Assembly: GCF_019399895.1 (NCBI RefSeq)
Contig: NC_091883.1
Location: forward strand, 2,708,377 to 2,772,376
Direction of reading: 5' to 3'
Source of the DNA: Cardiocondyla obscurior
Lineage: Eukaryota; Arthropoda; Insecta; Hymenoptera; Formicidae
Length of the DNA stretch: 64,000 bases
Shown here: positions 39,401-52,800 of the stretch, piece by piece
How positions within the stretch are numbered: the stretch's first letter is position 1
How the letters are laid out: every line of letters starts with the position of its first letter
Made by a program: the position numbers and the translations under genes
Notes under the pieces: generated by a model
The model's input: only the letters and a program-made list of their open reading frames with translations
Told to the model about the DNA's origin: nothing
Database searches by the model: none

Positions 39401-42400
39401 CTTCTTTTTTTTTTTTTTTTTTTCTTCTTCCCTGTGTATCGCCCCGTGTGACTCCGCCACCACCCCTAGCCACCCGCGACGGTCACGCCTGTCCTCTCGC
39501 ATCGCGAGCTCATTGAGCAAGGAAAAAAACGACGGAAAAAGGGGCGAAAGAGGGACCGGGGGAGGTAAAAAAGAAAAAAAAAAAAAAAAAAAAGGAGGAA
39601 ATAAATTCTGTATTCGAGTTAATGCGGTGGCACGCGGCGTCGTCTTTCTCGCACCCGTTTTCCCACCACCGACCGCAACGTCGTCGTGTACAGGGATGCA
39701 ATTCCAGAGCTCTATTAATAACCGAGGCGAGGCACGAATTAGGCGCAGATCACGCGAGAATAGAACGCCCTATCGACCGAGATCCGCGGCACGGCCTGTG
39801 CGAGCGAGGGGGTTGCGCAGCAGGGCGTCGGTATCCTCCCCTACGAAATTCCGTCGCGCCTACGCGCGCGCGGATACCGTACGTAGACGTTGGGATTGCG
39901 ACGTGTTGCGCACTCGTGCGAAAAACGCACACGGGACGGTGGGACGCGGCCAGGCGTAGCGGCAGGTGGACGGTCCACTGTCGGGAGTTTCTCTCGTTAC
40001 CTCGGAACGGGGCTCACCCGCTTGTACGAACGGAGGCTGCGATAAAGATGATTTCCTGGGAGACGCCCCGGGAAAACGGTTCGGCACCTCTCGCCCGTAG
40101 AAGCTTATCATTATCATACGGCCGCCGCGAACTCTTTTTAGCATTTTTACGAATTCAAGCGCGACGCAGAAGCGTATCTTAATAATGAAAAAGACCCGAG
40201 CCGGCGCGCGAAGCCGTCGGCGCCGGATGTCGTCGGGACGACGTATTTTCCGCGAGTTTTTTTTTATTTATGAAAGGCTTTTTATTACCGCGCCGTTCGC
40301 CTAAAACTCACGCCGCCGATGTTCCTTTCGCTCAGTTACGGTCGAACGTGTTCGCGCGCAGTAATAGCTAATTATTAACGTATCAAATCCGCTTAACGGC
40401 CGTTGTTGCAAGCGTTATATAATAATAATCCTCGTGACAATCGCAATCCTCTTTCCGCGGGTAAATAATAAAACCCGGCGTGAAATATTTTGGACTCACT
40501 GTCGCTGTCGTAGCTCGACTGTAGTTTGAAATGCGCGCAGTCCTTGCTCTGCTCGCAATAGCTATTGAAAACGAGGAGCTCCTTGTTCGAGAGCTTCAGC
40601 TCGCCCACAACAGCCGCCGGATCGAACTTGGCGTTCAGAACGATTACCACGCCGGATTCGCCGTCCTTCTCGCGAGTCAATTGCTGGCGAGTATACTTGA
40701 AGGAGGAACTCCTCGTAGCCTCGCCTATCTTGAGATTGCCATTTCCTTCGATGATAATTTTCCCGGCCTCCTCGCGCTTCTTGTAGTTTGTGCTGCGAAC
40801 AGTTTTAAGCTTCAATACCTTCTGAATTCACTCTGCGAAATTGCATTTATTAGCGAGAGTGCATCTCTCCCTTCAGGGATATAGAAAAGAAATTAATATA
40901 TAATTTTTGTGTACCGAGAGTGCTCAAACGTTCGGCGAAAGGACGATATTTTATTAGGCGAGAATATGAGAATAAATATTTGTTACGCTTTTTATAAACG
41001 CTTGGACGATCGATAATGCCGTACGCTTTCGGCTGAGCCACTTAACCCCTTTTCTTTTTTTATTTTTCTTTTTTTTTTTCTTTTTTCTTTTACGTTTCAG
41101 TATTCGATCGGGGGGAGTGATTTCGATGGGACCGCGAATAAAAAGGGACTGGCGGTTGGAAATGTATTCTCGGAAACCGCTTGAATTAATTTTAGCGGGC
41201 GAATCGATGGGAATTACGTAGCGGAACGAGCGGCGATAAGACTCCGGTTGTATCTCCGATCTCCTTTAAAAACGATCTCGCGTTTCGCCCGTTAATTACT
41301 CGAAGACGTACCTCGGTCTTTGTTGCGTCGTCCGCGCGGGGCGATCGATCCTTCGCGTACGCGCGCGAGATGTATATCCATCTCGCGGTCGGACGACACC
41401 GTTGAAAATTACTGCAGGAATATCGACCTTAACGGAAATGACAGGATCGTTAACGAGAACCAGAAATGTCAGGAAAGCGACCCGACGGTATTCCTACGCG
41501 CTTCTATTGCCGGGAAGAAAATTTTCCTTCGCTCGAGCTAACGTTCGGCCTCGTTATTAACGTTAGTTATCATTACAGGCGCGACGCGGAATCGTTTTCT
41601 TAGATTTATATTCGCTTTAATTGATACGTCACGTCGGTTTTGCACACACGGGGCGGCAGCGTACCTTCCGCTCACGATGTTTTTGCCGTCGCTGGTGACG
41701 GTGATGACTATTCGCCTGCCGGTTTTAGGAGTCGGGCTGTTCGCGATCTCGGCGTGCATTTTGCGGTGCTTGAGTTTGTCGCTGTCCAAATTAACGTTAA
41801 TGACGAAGTTGTCGATACTTTCCAAATTGACGTGCGCGTCAGCAACAGCGAAGCCTTCTGGCGTTTCGACCTTCCATTCGCCTGCGAAAAAATTCGTTAA
41901 GCTCGTTGAAAAATATTTTATTAACTCATTATTAATTATTAATATTATTTTTTTTTTTTTTGAATTATTTTTTTAAGCGCGTTTTAAATCACCTGTATAT
42001 TCGTGATCGCCGAGCTTGTTGAATTTCGAGAGCAGCTCGGTCTTCTTTCCTGCCGGGCAGGTGTAAATTATGTGTATCATCGGTGAAGTATCGCTGCCTC
42101 GGACTTCGGTGCTCAGAGTATGCTTCTTACTGTCCACGCTCAAAGCCACGTCGGTCTTCCTTCCGCTTCCGTCCTTTTCTCTCTAATTTTAAATAGAAGA
42201 AAAATTAGATGCGCGCGATAGATAGATAAATAATCGTCGCCCGCGGTGATCCCGCCGTAAATTTTATTTTACCTTTAAGCAACGAGAGCTGCCTACGTCG
42301 CCAGCTGTAAACCGTTATAAATGAAGCGGAGGATGGGAGGTATCGCGGGAGAAGTAATATCTGACCGGAATAATCCCGAGTTATTTGATACGGTAGATTA

Positions 42401-45400
42401 GCGGCTCGTAAGCGGTGAAACGCGAGGAATTTCAGCTTGGATTTCAGAGACGTTTCCTAAATACGGAAAGTAACGCCGTTGCGAGCGCCGCGAAAAACGT
42501 ACCTGGTGCTTGAGTTCAAGGTCGATATTGTGCAGCTTCTCGTATGGGGTGGTGGCCTTGGCTTTTACGTCGACGTTCGTCAGATCGAGGTTGTACGTGA
42601 TGGGGTTGAACGCGAGGGTGATCTCCTTCTGGTCGTATTTGACGACGGTATTGGTGGTGATCGTCACCTTTTCCCCGCTCGGCTCGTACTTGAAGTGATC
42701 GTTGAGGCTGATAGGCGGTACCTTTAGAATGTTCAAATCGAGCCGCAGGTCGCTCTCGTAAGGATGCTCGCCGTCGTAAAGTCCAGAGCTCTTAAAAGCA
42801 CCGTCGACCTTAATAGACTTGTCGTCGTTGTAAGTGAGCGTCGTCGATCCCTTCGTGTCGACGACACCGCCCGACTCGGATTGGATCAGCACGTCTTGAT
42901 TGAAGTCGAGCTTGACGTTGCGTAATTTTTCTGACGGCAATATCAGCTCCGCGTTGCCTTTCACCTTGCAAGGGCTATCAATTTCGTTGCCGGGAATATA
43001 ATTTCCGGAGCTCTAAAAAAAAAAATTAAAAACGCACGTTCATGAGTTTAGTTTTACAGACACTTGTCGCGCCGGTATTTTTGATAACAGATATATATAT
43101 ATATATATTAAAAAAAAAAAATTACTATGCTTACCTTCAATTGGAAGTCCTTGCCGAAGGAAGATTCACCTTTGTAAGATAATTCGTTATTCTCTTCCTT
43201 CGTGGATTCGTATTGCAGATTGAACGGTCGCGGTAAACGCGATCCTGACAAATTCAGAGTTATTCCATGCTCCTTCTTGTTCCCTTCGGTTCCAAGATTT
43301 TTCAGTTTCAGCTCGAGCTCTCCGGTTTCGCCGTTGAAATCGACAGCCTTCACTTGAACGTTTTTCTTGAACGTGTTCGTTTTGTAGTCGACGTCGAGGA
43401 ATTCTTCGTTGTATTCGATCTTTCGCGATTTACCACCTTTGGTTTCGTGATCTTCCAACGCGCCGCTTGCGTGAACGTTGTACTTATTGTTGCTATCTTT
43501 TTTGGACGCGTGCTTGACGTTGCCGGTTATGTATCGACCGTTTGGCAGAGTGACGTCCGCTTCGGCAGTGAGCTCGCCTTCGCTAATGGAACCGTCCAGC
43601 TTGCCTTTGCCGTTCAGCTCGAATTTATGATTCATTATCTCGATCACATTCTTCGTCTCGATGCCGTTCTTCTTTATGTCATTCGCGGTGGACAGTTTGA
43701 TGCGTTTGTTCGGATCTTTTTCCACATCGAATAGAAGTTCGAAGTCGCCGTTGTGCTGCGAGCCGACGACCGTCAAGTCGCCGGTTCCTTTGATTTTTCG
43801 CTTAATTTTCGGCAAGTCGATATTGAGCTGCGCTTTACCTTTGCCATCCTTGAGCGACAGCTGTCCTGCAACGTTCAAATAGTTCTTCACGTCTAAAGTC
43901 AGGCTGCCTTGAGGATTCGAGCCCTGTCGTTGTAGCTTCAGCAGAAAATCGACGTACTTAACATCGCTCACGATGAGATACGCCTGTGACTGAATACTGT
44001 TGGGATGCTCAACGTTTAGACTCGTGAAAACTTTTATCTTTTTGTCGTCTAATTTTAAATCACTGTCGACCTCGAAATTCACGTTCTTATGATTGTCACT
44101 TTTGTACGTGACTAAAGCGTCGGCCTCGTATTTTCCTCCCGGTACGAGCTCGAGTTTGTTCTTGTACTTGCTCTTGTGCGGGTCAATGACCGTACGCTTA
44201 GATTCCAATTTTATGCTGTTCTGCAAGAGCTCGGCTTCGAAATCGAGCTCGTATTCGTGGCCGTTACCCGCCTTGGCTTTGCTGTGCTCGAGGAACAGCT
44301 TTGAGCCGAACTTGAATTTGTCGTAAGTGATGGCAATCTTGCTGTCGACGGAATTACTCTGAAGTTTGCCCTCGACTGCTAATTTCAACTTCGCGGCGGG
44401 ATAAGAGATCTTGGTAGAGCCACCGATGACAGAGTTCTGCCCTTCTACATTCACTTTGGAGATAGCGTGATGCTCGAGGCTGAAGCGATTTATCTTCGAG
44501 TTCTGATCCGGGCCGTGAATGAAAATTAGATTATACGTGTACTCGTTCGGTTCTCTGTGCAATTCGGATTGAATGTTGAATCCGATGTTAGGATCCTTCG
44601 ACGGTAATGCTGAGACGTTGATTGAGTAGTAAGTGTCATCTTTTTTCTTTCCTTCCAACTTGAGATCGACGGACTCTTCGCCGTAATTTACCTTCATGTT
44701 CAAGCCGGCGGCGTTTTCCGCGGAGTAGACGTAACCGTCGAGGCCGACGAGCTTGTGGTCATTCGCGACCAAGGCCACTTTATCGAATATGTACTTCTTT
44801 CCACCCTCGTAATCGGCGACTTCTACGGTGCCTTGTACCTCGTATTGCTGAGACTTACCCCCAGATTTGCCGCCCGTTAATTTTTCGATATGTTCTGGCA
44901 CTTTATACTCCAAGATAGGCTTATACTTGGCACCGTTCGCCAAAAAACCGGCGCGACCGTAATATTCTTGATTATCATTCAGTACGGTAATCGTAAGCGT
45001 GTGCTCTTTAGGTTCGTCTTTTATCACCGCTTCGATAGAAGCCTTTTTAAACGGAGAATCGAAGGAGAGCTTAGCGCGTTTTTGCGGCTCGAGAGCGGCC
45101 TCGGCGTTAAAAGATACGCGCCTGTTAGTTTTGCTGTTCGGCGTTTCTAATAAAATCTCCAACGATCTTGATTTAGGTGTCTTGTCGTAGTAGATCTTAA
45201 GATGTACGCTCGATAAATCGCTGTTCTCAAGATTAATGCCGAATTTCGCCGGGCCGTTCAGAGGGAATAACGCTCTCTTTTGCACGGAGTCGATGCCGTC
45301 GTAGGGAAATTCGATGTCGCCGCATACCGTTATGCCTAGAACACTGGATAGCTGCTCGAAGCAGTCTTTATATATTTTACCTTTGCCGAATTTAGGAGCT

Positions 45401-48400
45401 TTGTACGTGTCGCCGACGCTTAAAAGAATTTCGCTGCTAACGCTTATGAGTTCCTCTTTTTTCTTCGGCGCACCGACGACGATGTCGACACCTTTGCCGT
45501 CTAATAGCTTCACCGTAATGTCATTGCCGATGTCTGTGTGCAGCGTGCTGATTACTTTCATGCCTGACTCAACGTCGAATCCTTTGACCACCAGATTACC
45601 AGCGACGCGAATAGAAGCGCTGGGCTCCAAGCCGAAATGAATGTCGGCGTTTTTCGGATTTTCTACGATCGTTGGAATATCTACTTTGCCGTAGGTTTTT
45701 ATTTGAATCGCGCTAGTGCCGATTACGCTGAGAGAGAGAGCCATGCCGAGATTCGTCGGATAGACGACCTCCGCGTCGAGGAACTGCATATGATTTTGTA
45801 GATTGTAATCGAATTTCTTGAGCTTGTTCACTCCATTTTGTAGATCGCTGAATATCTTGTCGATGATACTCTCCGGCGTGAAGTCCGCGGGATTGCCGTC
45901 GTAAGTCAGATAAGCCAATTCAACGCCGAACAATTTAGCAGACAAATCGAAATTAAGCTGCTGGTCTACTTCGTTGCTCCTCAATTTTAAACCTTTCGCG
46001 AATTTGTCGAGCTCCACTTGTTTGACTTCACGCTTGCCGCGTAATTTACTGACTTTTTCTTTAATATATTTTACGATATTCTCCGTCTTATCGACGCCTT
46101 TTTCCACGAGATCGTCCACTTCGTACTGCGTCAAACGACCCTTCGGTCCAAAATAATGCTCGATTAATCTGTCGAGATTCTCAATGCGCGTATTGAGTTC
46201 CAAGAAATTGAAAGATCTTCCGAATATCTCGGTGGTTAAATTTACATTGATTGAGCGCGGCACGAAGCTATTCTGGCTGTAGATGACATTGCTTTCCGCG
46301 GAGGCACCGAGGCCGAGACCGCCTACATTATACGACAGTTCGTTGTTGAAAGAATATTTGCGGAAGTCCTCCGGGAATCTTGTTTGCGATTTAATTTGGC
46401 CGAGGTGCCTCTTCGCCTCGGCTTTGCTAGGATCGGCGGACGCTCGCAGGTTACGCAAATGACTCTGTATGAACGAGCCGACTTGATTCACCGGCTCCTT
46501 GTTCAAAGTTTCCTTGAGGCCGCTGGCGACGTGCTGGCAGGGGCAGGCGACCAAAGATAAGTAAGACTTGATTCTGATCTCGCTGTCTTCGTCGCGATTG
46601 CTGAGAACCTTTAGGAGGACGCTCTTCCATTTCATCGAGCAGCGCGTAGGCAAAGCCTCGATCGCGGCTACTCTAACTCGATTGCGGACGCTCTTGTCTT
46701 CGGCGATGCTAACTAATTTCTGTAGAGTGGCGTCGTCGAGAAACTTGGTGTTACCCAGGGCCTTTAAAGCCGAAACTATAAGACTTTCTTGATCTCTGCT
46801 CTTTGCCTTACCGTTGCCGACTTTCTCGCGGATTTTGTGTATAGCCTGTTTTACTTCGGCTACGTTCTCGCAGGTATGCTCCTGGCAGTATTTGCCTACC
46901 ACCTGGCCGATGCCAAGGTACCCGAGGCGCGGTAAGTTCGGCTGATCGAGGAGGGAAGTGACCGCGGTCACCGACGGTAGATTCACGTGATTGACGAGGG
47001 CGAGACTCGCGTAGAATAACAGCGTCTGGACGCCGTTAAGCTCGTTGCTCTTCAACAGATCCACGACCACCTCCGCCGCCTCGCCGCTCCCGGTGCGGAA
47101 GAGAGCGTCGAGGAAGATCTTCTTGTCCAGAGTTTTGTCGAAGCCATTGCCGTTTTTCACTTTCTGATATATCGCTAGGATGTCGTTTTTGTTGCTGTAA
47201 CGGAGGACCTTGACGAGATCCGCGAACTTTTCTGCCGCGTCGTGCTTTATGCTGTCGCGCTCTTCGGCGCTCGTCGCTTTCAAGGCTGCGGCGATGGTAT
47301 CGGGAGACGATTTGACAACGGGATGCGGCGCCTCGAATATCAGGGACCTCGGTTGAGAAACCGGAGCGTTCGGGCTATCGCTTTTCTCACCCTTCAGCGT
47401 CAGGGTAGTCTGCACGATCGTCTTGGCGCTCACGTCTCCGTTGCTCCAGGGCTTCAATTTGTATGTCTCGACCGAGGTAGCTTTGTTTAAGATGCCGCGC
47501 TTGAAACGTTGCTCGACCCTTTGGTGCGACGACAGTAACGGAGCCGATTGAATGTCAGATTTATGATCGTAAATAGCGGACACGAGACCGTTTCTAATGC
47601 TCTCGCGATGAGAGCAACGGATCAGATTCCTTTCCTTCTGAATGACCAACGAGTCGCCGTCTTTGTGAAAATTGAAGTCAGTTGGACAGCCACCGAACAC
47701 GTCAATCTAAATTTATACCGATTAAAATTATAATTACATATTTTATCGATATAATTTATTTTATTTTATTTTATTTTATTTTATTTATTTTAATTTTTTT
47801 TTTGGAGCTAGAACATTAATAATTAATATATCGAGACATTTAGTACCTCGTGATGAGCGGTAGAGCCAGATTCTTGTATAACAGCTGATTGAAATAACGA
47901 AGTGACTGCTCTTTTAATATTAAGAGACGCTTGCGAGTCACCGGGTTCGGTACAGATTTCCGTATCGATGTGTCCGTTGTGATAGTTGAATTGTAGCGCG
48001 TACTTTTCAACATCTGGCAGTAATATTGGCTAAAAGAACAAATATAATATTTACGACAGATATTTTAGAGACCGTAAGTAAGAGCGGCTAAGTACTCACG
48101 GCTCCATTAATTGATAGGCCTTTCAGTCGGATCTGTCGGACGCAATCAGGCTTCGCTGATAGTTCAACAGTACCTTTCAGTTTCAAAGTCGCGTCACCTT
48201 GAGCATCGGGAACCGACGTTACGGACGTTCCTTCCAAATCGTATAGATATGTGTGTCCCTCTTGATACGCTTTACCTCCGTGCACTGCAGAAGTTCAGAG
48301 ATAATTTAAGAAAACGCGTAAATAAAACAAATCCAACGCGAAATTATTCGTGCGTATATATATTAAAAAAGAAATTTTTTTTTTAAATAAAAATATACTT

Positions 48401-49112
48401 ACTTCCATGACAGCCGACTGTACATTTATCTGCAACGCAAAGAGAAAAGTTGTAGTAATTAATATGACAAACAGATTATTAATACGATAAATGCAATACG
48501 AATATAACCGAAACAATAAAGTAAACGAAGCGCCGTTTGTTCAAATTAAATGCCAATTTAATTTTCGAGCTTCGTCGAAATATGTAATTAAGTGAAAGGG
48601 AAAAAAAAAGAAAAAGAAAAAAGAAAAAAAGGAAAAAAAAAAAATGCAGACGGGACATAATCTATTATGCTTGACGCACAGATTACATTGAAAAAAATAT
48701 ATTTATGCATCGAGTGAACCCGGTGCTAGGGTCGAGCGCTGATAACGTGCTGCTAATCGTGACTTTCTTGACCCTGGACCATGGAACTTCCATTTTTGTT
48801 CGATAGAGCGTGTCAGTACCCGCGAGCCGGCGGATTTAATGGTGTGCCACAATAGTTTCGCCCTTTAACATTTAAATTGATCCGAAAGAAGTCGACGTGA
48901 CTCTTTGAGCGGGAGCTATAAAAGGTGGCGTATCAATCAATTGGGCAATACCTATGGTAATTTGACATTTACATTACGCTCTTTTTAGTCTGTCCAATCA
49001 TTCAATTTGCGCGAGTTTTAAGTTGTACAAAAGGGCCATTTATTACGCTGTTGTACGTTACGCTCGGATTTTAAACATATGCATGGGCGTGCAATAAATC
49101 TATTTTTTATCC

Positions 49113-49145
<33 letters not shown>

Positions 49146-49841
49146 AATGTGAACTACGACTCGTATAATACGTTTGATGATAATGTAATATACATATAAT
49201 GTTAAATACGTTAATGTATCGTACATTATGGCGGATTATCAGTACATATGTAATATTGATATTTATTAACATACTTATTAACATGTTGCGCTAAGTTTTA
49301 TCTCTGATTTTACTTTATCTTGCTTACGCTTGGAAAAACAACATCGATGACACAATTCATAGACGAGCGCAAACAAGACACAACACGACAGATATAGTTG
49401 ACTCAGTATATATGAAAAATCTTGATTTTTTTCCTCTCGCGGCGTGATTTTATAATTTTACTAAATAACACAACACTGTTATATTAAACATATTTCTATT
49501 AAAAGCAGATTATTTAATTTCGCTATGGCAGTACCTTCTCTGCGTCGACTTGTTTTCAAGATAAAAACCGCGCTATTAGGTCAATAATATGTAGAAACAC
49601 GGATGTCATTTGGCGAACATGGCGGAAGTTTAAAGTTCACAAACTGCATTTATCACGAAAACATTAATATCAATTTTACTAGACACATAATCTATACGTT
49701 TGCTGGGCAACTTATATCATTAAAAATGCTAGTAAATAATAAATAACAATTCAAAATTGTGTAAAAAACGGTCGTATTATTATATTATTTTGTTCGATTT
49801 TCTTTACGAGCGTACTTCGCACACACGCTAAGAAGGCTAAG

Positions 49842-49880
<39 letters not shown>

Positions 49881-52800
49881 TATTTACGAGCGTATATATT
49901 TCTTTAAAACAGATTACGAGCCGACTAAATATTACCCAATATCACACCGAGATTATTTCGCGCCGGGGCGCGTTGCATAATTATTTTCTTGACATTTGAA
50001 TATAATTAATTTACATTCTCAGCAAGAGTTATCGCTTCTACGAAAATCCAAGTGCAAATAACGTGGCAAATAAAACTTGGACGATTTACAAATTGTCTCT
50101 GCAGGAGTTACGCGACAATTAGCGTTTTCCGTTGAAGCGATCGAACTGTCTCGCAGCGGAAGCAGTTAGATCTAATCCCGACAATTTATATTCGGTCAGA
50201 TACGCGGGCGCGTACATAAAATCTGGCCCTACTAGGAAATTCACTATTCGCGGGCGGGGATAGAAGTAGGTGATTCTTTTAGAAGTAAATTGGTCGGGTA
50301 AAGTGGCTTCGTTCCGCGAAGGAATAATGCATGCCGGTAGGTGCTGCGATAAATAAAAATATCTAGATGACATTTTATTTAGACGGCGATGACGTAAGAA
50401 GTAGAGGGAGTCGGATAAAGGGAGATGGAAGGTAGTAAAATAATAGTGACCGAATAAACGAAGAGAAAAAGAGGTAGACCGTGGTGCAACAGGAGAAAGA
50501 GCAAGTTTCTTCAATAAGGGACAAAGGGATAAAGAATGACGCGTGCGAAAAGAGGGTGGTGGTCGAGGTGGAGGAAAGCGGGAGGGGAATCTTTTTCGCG
50601 CGCGAGAAAATAGACCGAAAGATGGATGAATTCGATTCGGCGAAGATGTACATTGTTTCCTCGTAACAATGCCGGGATGATCAAGCCCCCGTTTTCTTAA
50701 TTGTCACTTCCGCGGGACGATCTCCAACCCGTCAAAACGTTGACGCGGCCGCTTCTCTTTATTTACCACCGGACCGATGAAATTTTACATTTTATCCGCG
50801 GCAAACGCGCTACGCGGGGATTCCTTTGAAATTGTATTAGCACTTTTATTTCTCTCAATTACTTCCAATTTTCTGTGCTTCTATTATTTGCCCTTTGACA
50901 TGAAATCGAGTTTTCCGGACGACGAATAAGATATTTATAGGGACAGCTGAATATTTTTAGACGCAATCGATTAAACATTTTATAAATTATTTCTTAAGTA
51001 CATATAGGTGAAGTCGTTTCGATTTAATATTTAGATAAATTTTGGGCGAAACTTCTATTTAATGTTTAGCGACCGAAAAACAACGACAAAAAAAAAAAGA
51101 AAAAATAAAAGAAAAAGATGTTTGATATCAGAGATAATTTTTTATTAAAATTTACTTTCGAGAAAGCCAACTTAAATTGCTACGCACAGAAGATGCGCGG
51201 ATATCGCGCGAGTAAATTTATCATTACGCTCTTCAAATGTTTTTGTTGAATAATGCAACGTCGACAGACGTACACACAAGATGAAATACAAGCTCACTTA
51301 GAGAGAGTCTCGCCGGGATTTTGCTATAATCTAACAATTGCAACCATAATTTCTTGCGCCGCTCGCTCCCCCGACGTGCCCTCCGTCATTAGAGGCGCAT
51401 CGTTCTTGTTACATTACTTAAACATACGCATTATGCAAATTCGCGGTGAACGACAGGGAGTATTCACTTTCATATTTCATGCTCAGGGACGCCGTATCTT
51501 TCTCGCGTTATTTCCCGGCGCGTTTAAACGTCGATCTTTCTCCTCGATGAACCCGCATTCTCTGCTCATATTTTTAACCCGACAATCGCGCTTTTATTTC
51601 TCGTATACAGGCGAGCCATTGTAATCATTTATCACGGATTTTAATGCACTTTTCAATGGCCGTCGAGTGGCTCGATATAACGGAGAGATGTTACGTTCGA
51701 AGGGACGTTTAGAAGAACAAAAAAAAAAAGGGAAAAGAAATGTCTTTCCCGCGGGATCGTTTCTATTTCCTAACGTTTCGGAAAATACGGTGGCCGACAG
51801 GCGATCAAGGGGGGGATTTTATCTATAAAAATTATATATATAATTTTTTTATTTATATTATATTTATATTAAATTATATATATTTCTTTTTGTTACAGAT
51901 CGACGCAACTGCGTTCACTCGCCGTCATCGAAAGTGCCGTCACCGCCGGTAATAATAATTTTACGAACCGCAGTCGGTTCGTCGGTCGTGCCGAGAGTTT
52001 GTTAAATATTCGGGCGGAATTTTTTGATATACGATTTTGTTTTTAACGCGAGTACCGAACCTGAAGCGCGCGAAAGTGATAATTAAATAATTTTCGCGAT
52101 TATCAAATCACGGTCGGGGTGTTCGCGAGTGACTTATACGCGGAAGGATGGCTCGTCACGTCCCATCTGAGAGGAGGAGCAGGCCCGGGAAGGGCATCAG
52201 GCATCGGCGGAGCAACTATTAGGTAAATATAAATTAAAAAAAAAAAATCTTTATAAAAATAAAGCTTTACCTTTATATTAATTAAAACACTAACATGCCT
52301 ACATTAATGTTTCATTTTATGTTACAGTTACCAGCAAACATCTCCAACTCCGCTGAAGCCCATGCAGATTGGTAAGTCGCATGGTTTTTTTTTCGTAGTT
52401 TGTTATTGGAAGACTCTTAAAAAATAGTATGCGTAGCGCACACATGGTTTTTACTAGTACAAAAAAAAAGGAAACAATAACGTATATCACGATAGAAACC
52501 CCGACGATTGGAATCGGATGCCGATCGATTTGCCATTCCGCTCGAGAGAAAGAGCTCCGCGGGGAGAGAGAGAGAGAAAGAACGGCGATGTTCCATATCG
52601 TTTATACGCTCCCTTTAACGCACTTTAAAACGCGGCGGTGAAAGAACGTTTGTTACGTCGCAACGGTCAGATCGGATCTATTTTACTGGGATGTAGGGAC
52701 GTCAGATCAATTTACCAAATGTCCGGTCGAACACGGGGGACCTGTAATCGTTTCAATGATACGGACCTCGTTCCAAGCACCGATACGCCGTACGCAAACT

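Noticed and set aside
39622..40182. 186-codon plus-strand open frame in apolipophorin intron 9
   Set aside because: It lies in a GC-rich island open in several frames on both strands; Arg-rich composition, no recognisable family.
50119..50514. 131-codon minus-strand frame in apolipophorin intron 1
   Set aside because: No known domain, no fitting splice phase to flanking apolipophorin exons.
51253..51624. 123-codon plus-strand frame just before the candidate antisense exons
   Set aside because: Composition looks random, no domain; it ends before the first plausible acceptor and does not join to it.
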